DNA of 11,500 nucleotides from Methylovulum sp. (GTDB taxonomy: Bacteria; Pseudomonadota; Gammaproteobacteria; Methylococcales; Methylomonadaceae): positions 1 through 11,500 of the forward strand of contig SCST01000737.1 in NCBI GenBank assembly GCA_004299465.1, in the 5' to 3' direction. The translations under genes and the position numbers were made by a program. A model generated the notes under the pieces. It did not search any database. It saw nothing but the letters and a program-made list of their open reading frames with translations, and was not told the DNA's origin. Position 1 is the stretch's first letter. The number at the start of each line of letters is the position of its first letter. Positions 1 through 7,616 of the stretch are shown here, in pieces.

Positions 1-896
1 CTGACTTCAAAATGTGCCGTGCCGGTCGCTTTGTCCAATAGATGCAGGTAATAGGGGATGACGCCGACCTCAAATAAGCGTTCGCTCAATGCAGACAACA
101 CCCCGGCATTATCATTGACGCCTTTCAGCAAGACCGATTGGTTCAGCAAGGTGATGCCGCTGTTTTTTAAGCGCTTACACGCCGCCATGACACGGCTGCT
201 GATTTCATTGGCATGGTTGCAATGCACAACGACGACGATTTGTTTAGCGCTGTTGCTTAATAGGTCGAGCAATGCATCGGTGATGCGTGCCGGCAAAACG
301 ACCGGCAGCCGGGTGTGTATGCGGATACGCCTTAACTGTTGGATGCCGTTTAATTGCGTGATCAATTTTGCTAATCGCGCGTCGCTGAGCAGTAACGGAT
401 CGCCGCCGCTTAAAATGACTTCCGTGATGCCGGCGTCTGACGCGATATAGGCCATAGCGGCTTCTTCCTGCTGTTTGCCGAGTTGCAAGTCGGCGTAAGG
501 GAAATTGCGTCGGAAGCAATACCGGCAATTAATCGCGCAACTGCCGGTATTGATCAATAAAACCCGTCCCTGATATTTATGAATGACGCCGGTTTGCGCG
601 GCGGCCGGTAAATCGCCGACAGGGTCGCTGGTGTATCCGGGATAGGTCAGCATTTCATCGTTTACAGGCAGTACCTGCCGCAGTAAAGGATCCTGCGGAT
701 TGGCTTTTTCTATGCAGGCGGCGAAGCTTAAGGGTACGCGCAATGGGAAATTTTTGGTCGCGGTGACTGACACCGGCAGCCTGTCGGGTGATAGATGCAG
801 GTAAGTACATAAGTCTTCAATACGGTTAAAGGCTTCGCCAAGTTGCTGCTGCCAGCTTTTGGCAAAGTGTTCGGTTTCATTGTAGGGTTCAGTCAT
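1..896 (-). CDS. epmB: EpmB, EF-P lysine 2,3-aminomutase (radical SAM), 3' end cut by window edge
   Basis: Converts (S)-alpha-lysine to (R)-beta-lysine for modification of EF-P, acting in the cytoplasm with a 4Fe-4S cluster, S-adenosylmethionine and PLP. Read on the minus strand from the ATG at 896-894, 298 codons lie in the window. The family is about 340 residues, so roughly the last 40 are missing. The radical SAM motif CAINCRYC gives Cys120, Cys124 and Cys127, followed by FRRNFPYAD. A glycine-rich SGGDPLLLSD segment follows, as in KamA-type aminomutases. The N-terminus (FAKSWQQQLGEAFNRIEDL) fits EpmB rather than the longer catabolic KamA enzymes. The gene diverges from efp, which encodes its eventual target, and epmA lies on the other side of efp. 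This neighbourhood makes EpmB much more likely than a catabolic lysine aminomutase. Confidence 0.95.
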   Translation of the reverse strand, partial: MTEPYNETEHFAKSWQQQLGEAFNRIEDLCTYLHLSPDRLPVSVTATKNFPLRVPLSFAACIEKANPQDPLLRQVLPVNDEMLTYPGYTSDPVGDLPAAAQTGVIHKYQGRVLLINTGSCAINCRYCFRRNFPYADLQLGKQQEEAAMAYIASDAGITEVILSGGDPLLLSDARLAKLITQLNGIQQLRRIRIHTRLPVVLPARITDALLDLLSNSAKQIVVVVHCNHANEISSRVMAACKRLKNSGITLLNQSVLLKGVNDNAGVLSALSERLFEVGVIPYYLHLLDKATGTAHFEV

Positions 897-912
897 CAAA
901 AGGTATTTAAAG

Positions 913-944
913 TTTCTATCAATAATGACCTCCATTATAATGAC
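913..944. promoter_or_regulatory. Divergent promoter region between epmB and efp with a palindromic -10
   Basis: The perfect 10-bp palindrome CATTATAATG at 933-942 holds a consensus TATAAT on each strand (plus 936-941, minus 939-934). The plus-strand hexamer has only a weak -35 match (TTTCTA, 913-918, 17-bp spacer). I found no good -35 for the minus strand. ATAATGAC also occurs twice as a direct repeat, at 922-929 and 937-944. The -10 assignments are inferred from consensus only. Confidence 0.5.
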
Positions 945-978
945 GGACTTTTAATTATTGTGTCATCTTGAGGATAAA

Positions 979-1548
979 ATGGCTGTTTATAGCACTAATG
1001 AGTTTAAAGCCGGGTTAAAAATCATGCTGGATAATGATCCCTGTGCAATTATTGAAAACGAATTTGTAAAGCCGGGTAAGGGGCAGGCATTTAACCGCGT
1101 TAAAATCAGGAACCTGAAAACCGGCCGCGTGATTGAGCGGACATTCAAGTCAGGCGAATCGCTGGAAGGCGCCGATGTTGTCGATGTCGAAATGCAATAC
1201 CTGTACAACGATGGAGAATATCGGCATTTCATGGTGCAGGATACTTTTGAGCAATACCAGGCCGATCAAAAAATCGTCGGTGATGCGAGCCTGTGGCTGA
1301 AAGACCAGGATTTCTGTACCGTTACGTTATGGAATGACGCGCCGCTGGCGGTTACGCCGGCTAATTTTGTCGAATTGGCTATTGTCGAAACAGACCCCGG
1401 CGTGCGCGGCGATACTTCCGGCGGCGGCGGCAAACCGGCCAAGCTTGAAACGGGGGCTGTCGTCAGGGTGCCGTTATTCGTGCAGCAGGGTGAGGTTATC
1501 AAGGCTGATACGCGCACCGGTGAGTATATCTCGCGCGTCAAAGAATAG
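979..1548 (+). CDS. efp: Elongation factor P
   Basis: Relieves ribosome stalling at consecutive prolines by binding between the P and E sites. The 189-residue length matches the family. I chose the ATG at 979 because the product then begins MAVYSTNEFKAG, aligning with E. coli EF-P, and a GAGGA ribosome binding site lies just upstream; the open frame extends further up only through a TTG. The modified lysine is Lys34 in VKPGKGQAF, exactly where E. coli EF-P receives beta-lysine. The three-domain fold is indicated by the conserved EGADVVD, YLYNDGE, FVELAIVETDPG and GGKPAKLETGA segments and by the C-terminal GEYISRVKE. The gene is flanked by both enzymes that make and attach beta-lysine, so this EF-P is very probably of the EpmA/EpmB-modified type. 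The stop codon overlaps the epmA start by one base. Confidence 0.98.
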   Translation: MAVYSTNEFKAGLKIMLDNDPCAIIENEFVKPGKGQAFNRVKIRNLKTGRVIERTFKSGESLEGADVVDVEMQYLYNDGEYRHFMVQDTFEQYQADQKIVGDASLWLKDQDFCTVTLWNDAPLAVTPANFVELAIVETDPGVRGDTSGGGGKPAKLETGAVVRVPLFVQQGEVIKADTRTGEYISRVKE

Positions 1549-2525
1549 TGGATAAGGCCTGGCAACCCTCGTGCAAACTGGAGTCTTTGCACTTAAGGGC
1601 GCGGGTCTTGCATGAGATACGGCGCTTTTTTGCCGAACGCGCTGTCCTTGAAGTTGAAACGCCGCTGTTGTGCCACGGTATCGGTACCGACCCCCAGCTG
1701 GATTTTTTTACTACGGTATATTGTTTGCCGCCGTTACGGCAGGCTTTGTTTTTGCAAACATCGCCTGAGTTTGCGATGAAGCGTTTGCTGGCAGCGGGTA
1801 GCGGCTCGATTTATCAAATCTGTAAGGCGTTCAGGAACGGTGAGTCGGGACGTTTTCATAATCCTGAATTTACGATATTGGAATGGTACCGGGTTGGCTT
1901 CAGCCTGCCTCGACTCATGGACGAAATCACCGAGCTGGTTGGCGAGCTGTTTGCAGGAAAAGGCTTAAAACCGGCGCAGCGTATCAGTTACCAGGCTGTT
2001 TTCCAGCAGCATACGGGCCTGGATCCGCTGGTATTTTCCTGCCGGGATTATCGAGCTTATGCCGTAGATAACCACATATCTGAAGCCGCGGGATTATGCG
2101 GGCACGATCATGCCTTATGGCTGGATTTTATTTTCAGCCATAAGGTGCAGCCGTATTTGGGGGATAACGCCTTATGCCTGGTATACGGTTATCCCGCCTG
2201 TCAATCGTCATTAGCGCGACTCAATGCGCAAAATCCCAAGATTACGGATCGAGTCGAACTTTTTATTAATGGCGTTGAACTGGGTAACGGGTTTTATGAA
2301 TTAACCGATGCTGTAGAGCAGGACAGGCGTTTTAACGAAGAAACCAGCATCAGGCAACAACGCCGGCTGCCTGCGTCGATCAAGGATAAGCATCTTGTCG
2401 CGGCGCTGGCCGCGGGCCTGCCTGATTGCTCGGGCATAGCGATAGGGCTGGACCGCTTGCTGATGTTGTTGTCGGGCAGTGCGTCCATTAATGATGTGCT
2501 GGCTTTTCCTGTTGACAGGGCCTAA
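1548..2525 (+). CDS. epmA: EpmA, EF-P--(R)-beta-lysine ligase
   Basis: A lysyl-tRNA synthetase paralogue that activates (R)-beta-lysine with ATP and transfers it to Lys34 of EF-P instead of to tRNA. The 325 residues equal the E. coli enzyme in length. Only the class II catalytic core is present and the anticodon-binding domain of LysS is absent. Visible motifs are the dimer-interface helix with VLEVETPLL (residues 33-41), motif 2 as FRNGESGRFHNPEFTILEWYR (about 95-115, a stretch highly conserved in EpmA), ELGNGFYELTDA, and motif 3 as GIAIGLDRLLML near the C-terminus, ending in FPVDRA as in E. coli. The start is a GTG at 1548 that shares its G with the efp TAG stop (TAGTG), so translation is probably coupled. 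This ties the amount of ligase to that of its substrate. Confidence 0.96.
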   Translation: MDKAWQPSCKLESLHLRARVLHEIRRFFAERAVLEVETPLLCHGIGTDPQLDFFTTVYCLPPLRQALFLQTSPEFAMKRLLAAGSGSIYQICKAFRNGESGRFHNPEFTILEWYRVGFSLPRLMDEITELVGELFAGKGLKPAQRISYQAVFQQHTGLDPLVFSCRDYRAYAVDNHISEAAGLCGHDHALWLDFIFSHKVQPYLGDNALCLVYGYPACQSSLARLNAQNPKITDRVELFINGVELGNGFYELTDAVEQDRRFNEETSIRQQRRLPASIKDKHLVAALAAGLPDCSGIAIGLDRLLMLLSGSASINDVLAFPVDRA

Positions 2526-2544
2526 GCGGTTTGACGCGTTACTG

Positions 2545-2553
2545 TGTTATAAT
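2545..2553 (+). promoter_or_regulatory. Extended -10 promoter for bamA
   Basis: TGTTATAAT matches the extended -10 consensus TGnTATAAT without a mismatch. It lies 20 bases after the epmA stop and 46 bases before the bamA ATG. No convincing -35 hexamer lies at the proper distance: a TTGACG at 2531 is only 11 bases away, which is too close. Assignment is by consensus only. Confidence 0.55.
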
Positions 2554-2599
2554 CTCAAACGTTTTTACTCATCACGATGTTTTATTTTTAGCTGCCTAC

Positions 2600-4918
2600 A
2601 TGAAGAACCCAAAAACTTTTTCTCGTTTGTTATTGTTGTGCCTGCTTGTTTCCCCAGCGGTTAAAAGTGATGAAGCATTCGTTGTCCGGGATATTCAAGT
2701 CAAAGGCTTGCAGCGTATTTCGCTGGGTACGGTTTATAACTACCTGCCGGTCAGTGTCGGTGAGAAGTTTTCCGGGGAGAATGTTGCGCCGGCTATCAGG
2801 GCATTGTTCAAGACAGGTTTTTTTAAGGATATTTCTCTCGAAAGAGAAGGGTCAACGCTGATTGTCAATGTCGTTGAGCGCCCGTCCATCGCCAAAATTA
2901 TTTTTGAAGGCAATAAGGACTTATCCAAGGATGATTTAAAAAAGGCCCTGGACAAGATCGGCTTGTCCGAAGGCAAAACATTCGACAGGCAAGTGCTGGA
3001 TAAGGTTGAACAGGAGCTGAACCGCCAGTACCTGAGTCATGGTAAATACGGCCTGAAGATTAAAACCGAGGTGACGGCGCTAACGCGAAACCGGGTCGGT
3101 ATCCATATCAATATTTCCGAAGGCAGGGTCGCCAAGATTAAACAGATCAATGTCGTCGGCAATACTGTTTTTGATGATAAAACACTGCTGGAGCAAATTG
3201 AATTAAGTACGAGCAACTGGCTGTCGTTCTATAGCAAAGATGACCAGTATTCCAAGCAAAAATTGTCCGCCGACCTGGAAACGCTACGGTCTTATTACCT
3301 GGATCGCGGTTATATCAATTTTTCGATTGAATCCACGCAGGTCGCTATTACGCCCGACAAGAAAGACATTTATGTCACGATCAATGTTAAAGAGGGCGAT
3401 GTTTATACCTTGGAAAAAGTGAAACTGGCCGGTAATTTGATCGTCGCCCCTGAGGAGCTGATTAAACTGGTAGGCGTTGGCCCCGGCGAGATTTTTTCGA
3501 GAAAAAATGCCACTGAAACATCAAAGGCTATTTCCGACCGTTTGGGCGATGACGGCTATGCCTTTGCCAACGTTAATATGGTGCCGGAAATTAACGAGAT
3601 TAAAAAAACCGTCGATATGACATTCTTTGTCGACCCGGGCAAGCGTGCTTATGTGCACCATATCAATATGAACGGTAACACGAAAACCCGTGATGAAGTG
3701 TTACGCCGGGAAATGCGCCAGATGGAGTCCAGCTGGGCATCCAGTTCAAAAATCGAGCGCTCCAAGACCCGGCTCGAACGGCTGGGTTATTTCGAATCAG
3801 TCAATGTTGAAACGCCGCCTGTTGTCGGTACTAATGACCAGATCGATGTTAATTATTCCGTGGTCGAAAAAGCGTCAGGTAATCTATCGGCGGGCATAGG
3901 TTTCTCCCAGGTTCAAGGGATAGTTTTAAATGCCAATATTTCCCAGGATAACGTGTTTGGTTCAGGCAAGCGCGTCAATGTGGCGTTTAACAATAGTAAT
4001 TACCTGACCAGCTATCAATTGGGTTTTTTTAATCCTTACTTTACGACCGACGGTGTAAGTTTGGGGTACAACCTGGGATATACGAAGCGAAATGCGGGGC
4101 AAATCAATATCGCCAATTACTCAACGAATGTTATTAATGCCGGCCTGGATTTCGGGATTCCGCTGAATGAGTTTGACCAATTGCGCTTTGGTTTCGAAGG
4201 GAAGCATACTGATTTGAGTACGACATCGTTTTCGTCTACGCAAATCAGTGATTTTATAGCGAATGAAGGCGATAGTTTTCTAACGCTTTCCCCTACTATA
4301 AACTGGACGCATGATACGCTTAACCGGGCCATCTTTCCCAGCAGTGGCGGGCAACAGCGTTTATCGGGCCTGATCAGCGTGCCCGGCAGCGACCTCAGCT
4401 ATTATAAAGTCAGTTACAAACACCAGCTTTATTTCCCGCTGGCGAAGGATTTTACTTTCAGATTGCATGGCGAAGCCGCGTACGGCGACGGTTATGGCGA
4501 TACTGACGACCTGCCGTTCTTTGAAAATTATTTTGCCGGCGGTACAGGCTCTGTGCGTGGTTACAAGAATAATACCTTAGGACCCAGGGATTCCAATTCA
4601 TTCCCACTCGGCGGCTCGAGCAAAATTATCGGTAACGCGGAGCTGTTTTTCCCGGTCCCATTTCTATCGGAGACCAAATCAGTGCGTTTAGGCACCTTTT
4701 TTGACGCCGGTACGGTCAGTAAAGGTTTCGCCATCGATAACATGAGATATTCCGCAGGCCTGTCAGGCGAGTGGCTATCACCTTTCGGTGCATTATCAGT
4801 GAGCGCCGCCGTGCCGTTAAATGCGGGTACGAGCAGTTACACAGATGCCGACGGCAATGAAATCGATATAAAAGATCAAAAGCAGTTGTTTCAATTCAAT
4901 TTTGGCCAAAATTTCTGA
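2600..4918 (+). CDS. bamA: BamA, outer membrane protein assembly factor (Omp85 family)
   Basis: Central component of the BAM complex, which folds and inserts beta-barrel proteins into the outer membrane. From the ATG at 2600 the product is 772 residues. It starts with a signal peptide (MKNPKTFSRLLLLCLLVSP, probable cleavage after AVKS) and then AFVVRDIQVKGLQRISLGTV, the start of POTRA 1. Five POTRA repeats fill about residues 25-420, and a 16-strand barrel follows. The diagnostic loop-6 motif VRGY is at 652-655 inside GGTGSVRGYKNNTLGPRDS, equivalent to VRGF in E. coli. The protein ends in an aromatic residue (NFGQNF), the usual outer-membrane signature. The open frame extends upstream through a TTG at 2531, but that would bury the signal peptide, so I rejected that start. 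No strong Shine-Dalgarno sequence precedes 2600. rseP, the usual upstream neighbour, is replaced by the EF-P module. Confidence 0.97.
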   Translation: MKNPKTFSRLLLLCLLVSPAVKSDEAFVVRDIQVKGLQRISLGTVYNYLPVSVGEKFSGENVAPAIRALFKTGFFKDISLEREGSTLIVNVVERPSIAKIIFEGNKDLSKDDLKKALDKIGLSEGKTFDRQVLDKVEQELNRQYLSHGKYGLKIKTEVTALTRNRVGIHINISEGRVAKIKQINVVGNTVFDDKTLLEQIELSTSNWLSFYSKDDQYSKQKLSADLETLRSYYLDRGYINFSIESTQVAITPDKKDIYVTINVKEGDVYTLEKVKLAGNLIVAPEELIKLVGVGPGEIFSRKNATETSKAISDRLGDDGYAFANVNMVPEINEIKKTVDMTFFVDPGKRAYVHHINMNGNTKTRDEVLRREMRQMESSWASSSKIERSKTRLERLGYFESVNVETPPVVGTNDQIDVNYSVVEKASGNLSAGIGFSQVQGIVLNANISQDNVFGSGKRVNVAFNNSNYLTSYQLGFFNPYFTTDGVSLGYNLGYTKRNAGQINIANYSTNVINAGLDFGIPLNEFDQLRFGFEGKHTDLSTTSFSSTQISDFIANEGDSFLTLSPTINWTHDTLNRAIFPSSGGQQRLSGLISVPGSDLSYYKVSYKHQLYFPLAKDFTFRLHGEAAYGDGYGDTDDLPFFENYFAGGTGSVRGYKNNTLGPRDSNSFPLGGSSKIIGNAELFFPVPFLSETKSVRLGTFFDAGTVSKGFAIDNMRYSAGLSGEWLSPFGALSVSAAVPLNAGTSSYTDADGNEIDIKDQKQLFQFNFGQNF

Positions 4919-4926
4919 GAAGTCCT

Positions 4927-4954
4927 TTGGGTTGTGTTGCTTATCCCCTATAAT
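4927..4954 (+). promoter_or_regulatory. Candidate promoter upstream of skp
   Basis: A perfect TATAAT at 4949-4954 follows TTGGGT at 4927-4932 with a 16-bp spacer, in the 122-bp gap between bamA and skp. The -35 match is only partial. The promoter would allow skp and the lipid A genes to be transcribed apart from bamA. Confidence 0.4.
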
Positions 4955-5040
4955 TTCACAAATCTACGATTCCACAATTCGCCAGTAACAGAATTCACTA
5001 ATTAATTTATAAATTTAGATAACCGGAGATTGATTTAACG

Positions 5041-5541
5041 ATGAAAACAAAAATCGCTTTATTTTTAGGACTATTGCTGACTGCAAATGTGAGTTTTGCC
5101 GAATTGAAAATAGGTTTTGTTAATATTCCCGCCGTTCTTGAGAAAGCGCCCCAGGCCGAAAAAGCCAAAAAGCGCCTGGAGCAGGAGTTTTCTCCTCGCG
5201 ACAAACAGTTGGTTGCGCAACAAAAGGAAATCCAGAGTAAAGAAGAAAGAATGACCAGGGATGGTGCTGTGATGGGCGATGCAGAGCGTTCAAACCTGGA
5301 AAAAGACATCCTGAACAAAAAAAGGGATGCGAAAAGATCACAGCAAGAATTCAGCGAAGATTTCAATGCACGCCGAAACGAAGAACTGGGTAAATTGCAA
5401 CGCCGTATTGTTGAGGCCATTCGTGCGATAGCTAAAGACCAGCATTTTGATTTGTTATTGACCGATGGCGTTATTTATGCGAGCGAGCAAATTGATGTCA
5501 CCGCTCAAGTTCAGCAAAAATTGCTGACGATGCCAGAGTAG
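5041..5541 (+). CDS. skp: Skp/OmpH periplasmic chaperone
   Basis: Trimeric periplasmic chaperone that holds unfolded outer-membrane proteins on their way to the BAM complex. The 166 residues are close to the 161 of E. coli Skp. A classical signal peptide (MKTKIALFLGLLLTANVSFA) precedes ELKIGFVNIPAVLEKAPQA, the conserved first strand and turn of the OmpH family. Residues from about 40 to 125 are highly charged and rich in Lys, Glu, Gln and Arg, as expected for the coiled-coil tentacles. The C-terminal DQHFDLLLTDGVIYAS closes the body domain. A GGAG sits at 5025-5028, a rather long 12 bases before the ATG. Its place directly after bamA is conserved in Gammaproteobacteria and fits a joint role in outer-membrane biogenesis. 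Confidence 0.94.
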   Translation: MKTKIALFLGLLLTANVSFAELKIGFVNIPAVLEKAPQAEKAKKRLEQEFSPRDKQLVAQQKEIQSKEERMTRDGAVMGDAERSNLEKDILNKKRDAKRSQQEFSEDFNARRNEELGKLQRRIVEAIRAIAKDQHFDLLLTDGVIYASEQIDVTAQVQQKLLTMPE

Positions 5542-5597
5542 TCCATCGTTTTAATTAAAGCCCATACCCTAACCCTACCACTAAAGTACCTTAAGTT

Positions 5598-6041
5598 ATG
5601 TCTATCAAATTAGATATTTTGCAAATACAAGAATTTTTACCGCACAGATACCCTTTTCTACTGGTTGATAAGGTGGTTGAGTGTAAGCCGGGGGTTAGTT
5701 TAGTCGGGGTTAAAAACGTTACTTATAACGAACCTTTTTTTCAGGGCCATTTTCCGCAAAAGCCCATTATGCCGGGTGTGCTGATTCTGGAAGCCTTAGC
5801 CCAGGCCACAGGTTTACTGGCTTCAGAAACGGCAGGGGATGAATTAGGCGGTATGATTTATTATCTCGTCGGCATCGACAAGGCAAAATTCAAAAGGCCT
5901 GTCGTCCCCGGCGACCAATTAATGCTTGAGGTAAAATTCGTTAAAAGCAAACGTAATATCTGGGCGTTTGAATGTCGCGCGGAAGTCGACGGCGAATTTG
6001 TTGCAAGTGCTGAAATCAGATGCGCAGCGGTGGTAGATTAG
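5598..6041 (+). CDS. fabZ: FabZ, (3R)-hydroxyacyl-ACP dehydratase
   Basis: Dehydrates (3R)-hydroxyacyl-ACP to trans-2-enoyl-ACP in type II fatty acid synthesis. It competes with LpxA for the hydroxyacyl-ACP pool, so its pairing with lpxA is functionally meaningful. The 147 residues fit the hot-dog-fold family. The N-terminal LPHRYPFLLVDKV signature is present. The catalytic histidine is His51 in GHFPQKPIMPG and the catalytic glutamate is Glu65 in LILEALAQA. The ATG at 5598 is the only sensible start; the preceding TTAAG is a poor ribosome binding site. It follows skp after 56 bases, with no room for lpxD, which sits here in E. coli, and precedes lpxA by a single base. Confidence 0.97.
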   Translation: MSIKLDILQIQEFLPHRYPFLLVDKVVECKPGVSLVGVKNVTYNEPFFQGHFPQKPIMPGVLILEALAQATGLLASETAGDELGGMIYYLVGIDKAKFKRPVVPGDQLMLEVKFVKSKRNIWAFECRAEVDGEFVASAEIRCAAVVD

Positions 6042-6042
6042 T

Positions 6043-6813
6043 TTGATAGAGCCTAGCGCTATAATCGATAGCCGGGCGGAGTTGGCCGATGGCGTATCCA
6101 TAGGCGCTTTTTCCGTGATAGGCCCTGGCGTAAAAATTGATACAGGCACGGTGATAGGTTCCCATGTTGTCATCAAGGGACCTACTTCGATAGGGAAGCA
6201 CAACCGTATCTATCAGTTCTCCTCCATTGGTGAGGACCCGCAAGATAAAAAATATGCTTCTGAAGTTACCCGTCTTGAAATCGGTGACCGGAATACCATT
6301 CGCGAATTTGCTTCGATGCACAGGGGAACTGTGCAGGATCATAGCGTTACTCACATAGGTAGTGACAATTTGTTTATGGCTTACACGCATGTCGCCCACG
6401 ACTGCGTAATCGGCGACCATGTGATTATGGCTAATGGCGCGTCATTAGCGGGGCATGTGCGATTAAACAGCCATGCCATTTTGGGCGGCTTCACACTGGT
6501 ACACCAGTTTACGCAGATAGGGCAATATAGTTTTGCCGCAATGGGCAGTGCTATTACGCAGGACATCCCTCCGTTTGTCATGGTCGGCGGCAAGCCGACG
6601 AAGCCACATGGCATTAATTCCGTAGGCATGGAACGCAACGGCATATCCGCAGAAGATATTCGTTTGATAAGAAAAGCGTATAAAATAATCTATAAGATGA
6701 ATTTGCGTCTGGAAGATGCGATAGATCAAATGGAAGACCTGGCCGGTGACAGCAAGGAGTTATCGGATATGGTCAGCTTTCTGCGCAATGTCACCCGAGG
6801 CATCTTGCGCTAA
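6043..6813 (+). CDS. lpxA: LpxA, UDP-N-acetylglucosamine acyltransferase, TTG start
   Basis: Catalyses the first step of lipid A synthesis, moving a 3-hydroxyacyl chain from ACP to the 3-OH of UDP-GlcNAc. The 256 residues (262 in E. coli) form a left-handed beta-helix of hexapeptide repeats up to about residue 185, then a helical C-terminus ending in TRGILR. The histidines equivalent to E. coli His122, His125 (catalytic), His144 and His160 are His116, His119, His138 and His154. Met167 replaces Gly173 of E. coli; Met at this site in Pseudomonas aeruginosa selects C10 chains. The start is TTG at 6043: MIEPSAIID then aligns with MIDKSAFVH of E. coli, and no in-frame ATG lies nearby. A GGTGG at 6029-6033 inside fabZ may serve as ribosome binding site. 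The fabZ stop is one base upstream, so coupling is likely. Confidence 0.96.
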   Translation: MIEPSAIIDSRAELADGVSIGAFSVIGPGVKIDTGTVIGSHVVIKGPTSIGKHNRIYQFSSIGEDPQDKKYASEVTRLEIGDRNTIREFASMHRGTVQDHSVTHIGSDNLFMAYTHVAHDCVIGDHVIMANGASLAGHVRLNSHAILGGFTLVHQFTQIGQYSFAAMGSAITQDIPPFVMVGGKPTKPHGINSVGMERNGISAEDIRLIRKAYKIIYKMNLRLEDAIDQMEDLAGDSKELSDMVSFLRNVTRGILR

Positions 6814-6819
6814 GAATGG

Positions 6820-7419
6820 ATGTCTCGATACGTGATTATTGCCGGAGTTGATGAGGCCGGTCGGGGTCCGCTGGCAGGCCCTGTCGTTGCCGCGGCGGTC
6901 ATTCTGGACCCGTTGCGCCCGATTGACGGGCTGGCGGATTCCAAAACCCTCAGCGCCGGCAAACGGGATAGCCTTGCCGTTATCATTAAGCAAGCGGCGT
7001 TAAGCTGGGCGGTAGCCGAAGCCAGCGTCGAAGAGATCGACGAGCTTAACATTCTCCAGGCGACCTTGCTGGCGATGCAGCGCGCCGTCAGTGGATTATC
7101 TATGCGGCCCGATGAAGTCCTGGTAGACGGCAACCGGCTTCCTGTCTTAGCCATGCCGGCCCAGGCCATTATCAAAGGCGATAGTAAAATCGCGGCTATC
7201 AGCGCGGCATCTATCCTGGCGAAAGTGGCCAGGGATAAGCTGATGGATGAATACCATAGGCAATATCCCGATTTTGCGTTTCATCTGCATAAGGGTTATG
7301 GCACTCGGCAACATTTAGCCGAGATCGAAAAATTCGGCTTTCTAGGCGTGCACAGGAAAACATTTAATCCGGTAAAAAGTTTGATAATTAAGCAGAATCA
7401 ACGCTCATTGGTTTCTTGA
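6820..7419 (+). CDS. rnhB: Ribonuclease HII
   Basis: Endonuclease that nicks RNA in RNA-DNA hybrids and removes single ribonucleotides misincorporated in DNA. The 199 residues match the family. The N-terminal GVDEAGRGPLAGPVVAAAV carries Asp11 and Glu12, and the remaining metal-binding aspartates are Asp103 (EVLVDGNRLP) and Asp121 (IKGDSKIAAISAASILAKV). The C-terminal YPDFAFHLHKGYGTRQH segment with the conserved KGYGT is also present. The gene begins 6 bases after the lpxA stop and so is probably cotranscribed with it. In E. coli lpxB lies between these two genes and dnaE follows rnhB; here neither is present, and the conserved cluster ends. Confidence 0.97.
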   Translation: MSRYVIIAGVDEAGRGPLAGPVVAAAVILDPLRPIDGLADSKTLSAGKRDSLAVIIKQAALSWAVAEASVEEIDELNILQATLLAMQRAVSGLSMRPDEVLVDGNRLPVLAMPAQAIIKGDSKIAAISAASILAKVARDKLMDEYHRQYPDFAFHLHKGYGTRQHLAEIEKFGFLGVHRKTFNPVKSLIIKQNQRSLVS

Positions 7420-7568
7420 CGGCTAGCTAAAATGACTGTTTATTTGCCAATGCACTGCCCGCACAATCCATCCCAATACATTAAAAAAACTTTCCAGCGG
7501 ACAAACAGGGACGTCCTATTTCAGTGTGATTTCCACAAAGCAGCATCCATGAATCCTGTATTGCTCGA

Positions 7569-7574
7569 TATAAT
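7569..7574 (+). promoter_or_regulatory. Candidate -10 element for ndh
   Basis: A perfect TATAAT at 7569-7574 lies 42 bases before the chosen ndh start, in the 197-bp gap after rnhB. No recognisable -35 hexamer is at 16-18 bp and there is no extended TG, so this is weak. Confidence 0.35.
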
Positions 7575-7616
7575 GCTATAGTAAATAAACTACGTGAATA
7601 TGAAGGGGGAATGACA

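Noticed and set aside
958..978. Upstream TTG start extending EF-P by seven residues
   Set aside because: The ATG at 979 has a ribosome binding site and aligns with the known EF-P N-terminus; the added residues do not.
2531..2553. TTGACG plus TATAAT as a standard sigma-70 promoter
   Set aside because: The spacer is 11 bases, far too short; only the extended -10 reading is kept.
2531..2599. Upstream TTG start extending BamA by 23 residues
   Set aside because: It would bury the signal peptide and it overlaps the promoter-like TGTTATAAT.
5565..5580. Telomere-like CCCTAACCCTA between skp and fabZ
   Set aside because: Only one and a half units; no repeat array, so it is chance.
6016..6420. 134-codon minus-strand frame opposite lpxA
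   Set aside because: It lies fully antisense to lpxA and fabZ with strong homology on the plus strand, and its product looks like nothing coherent.
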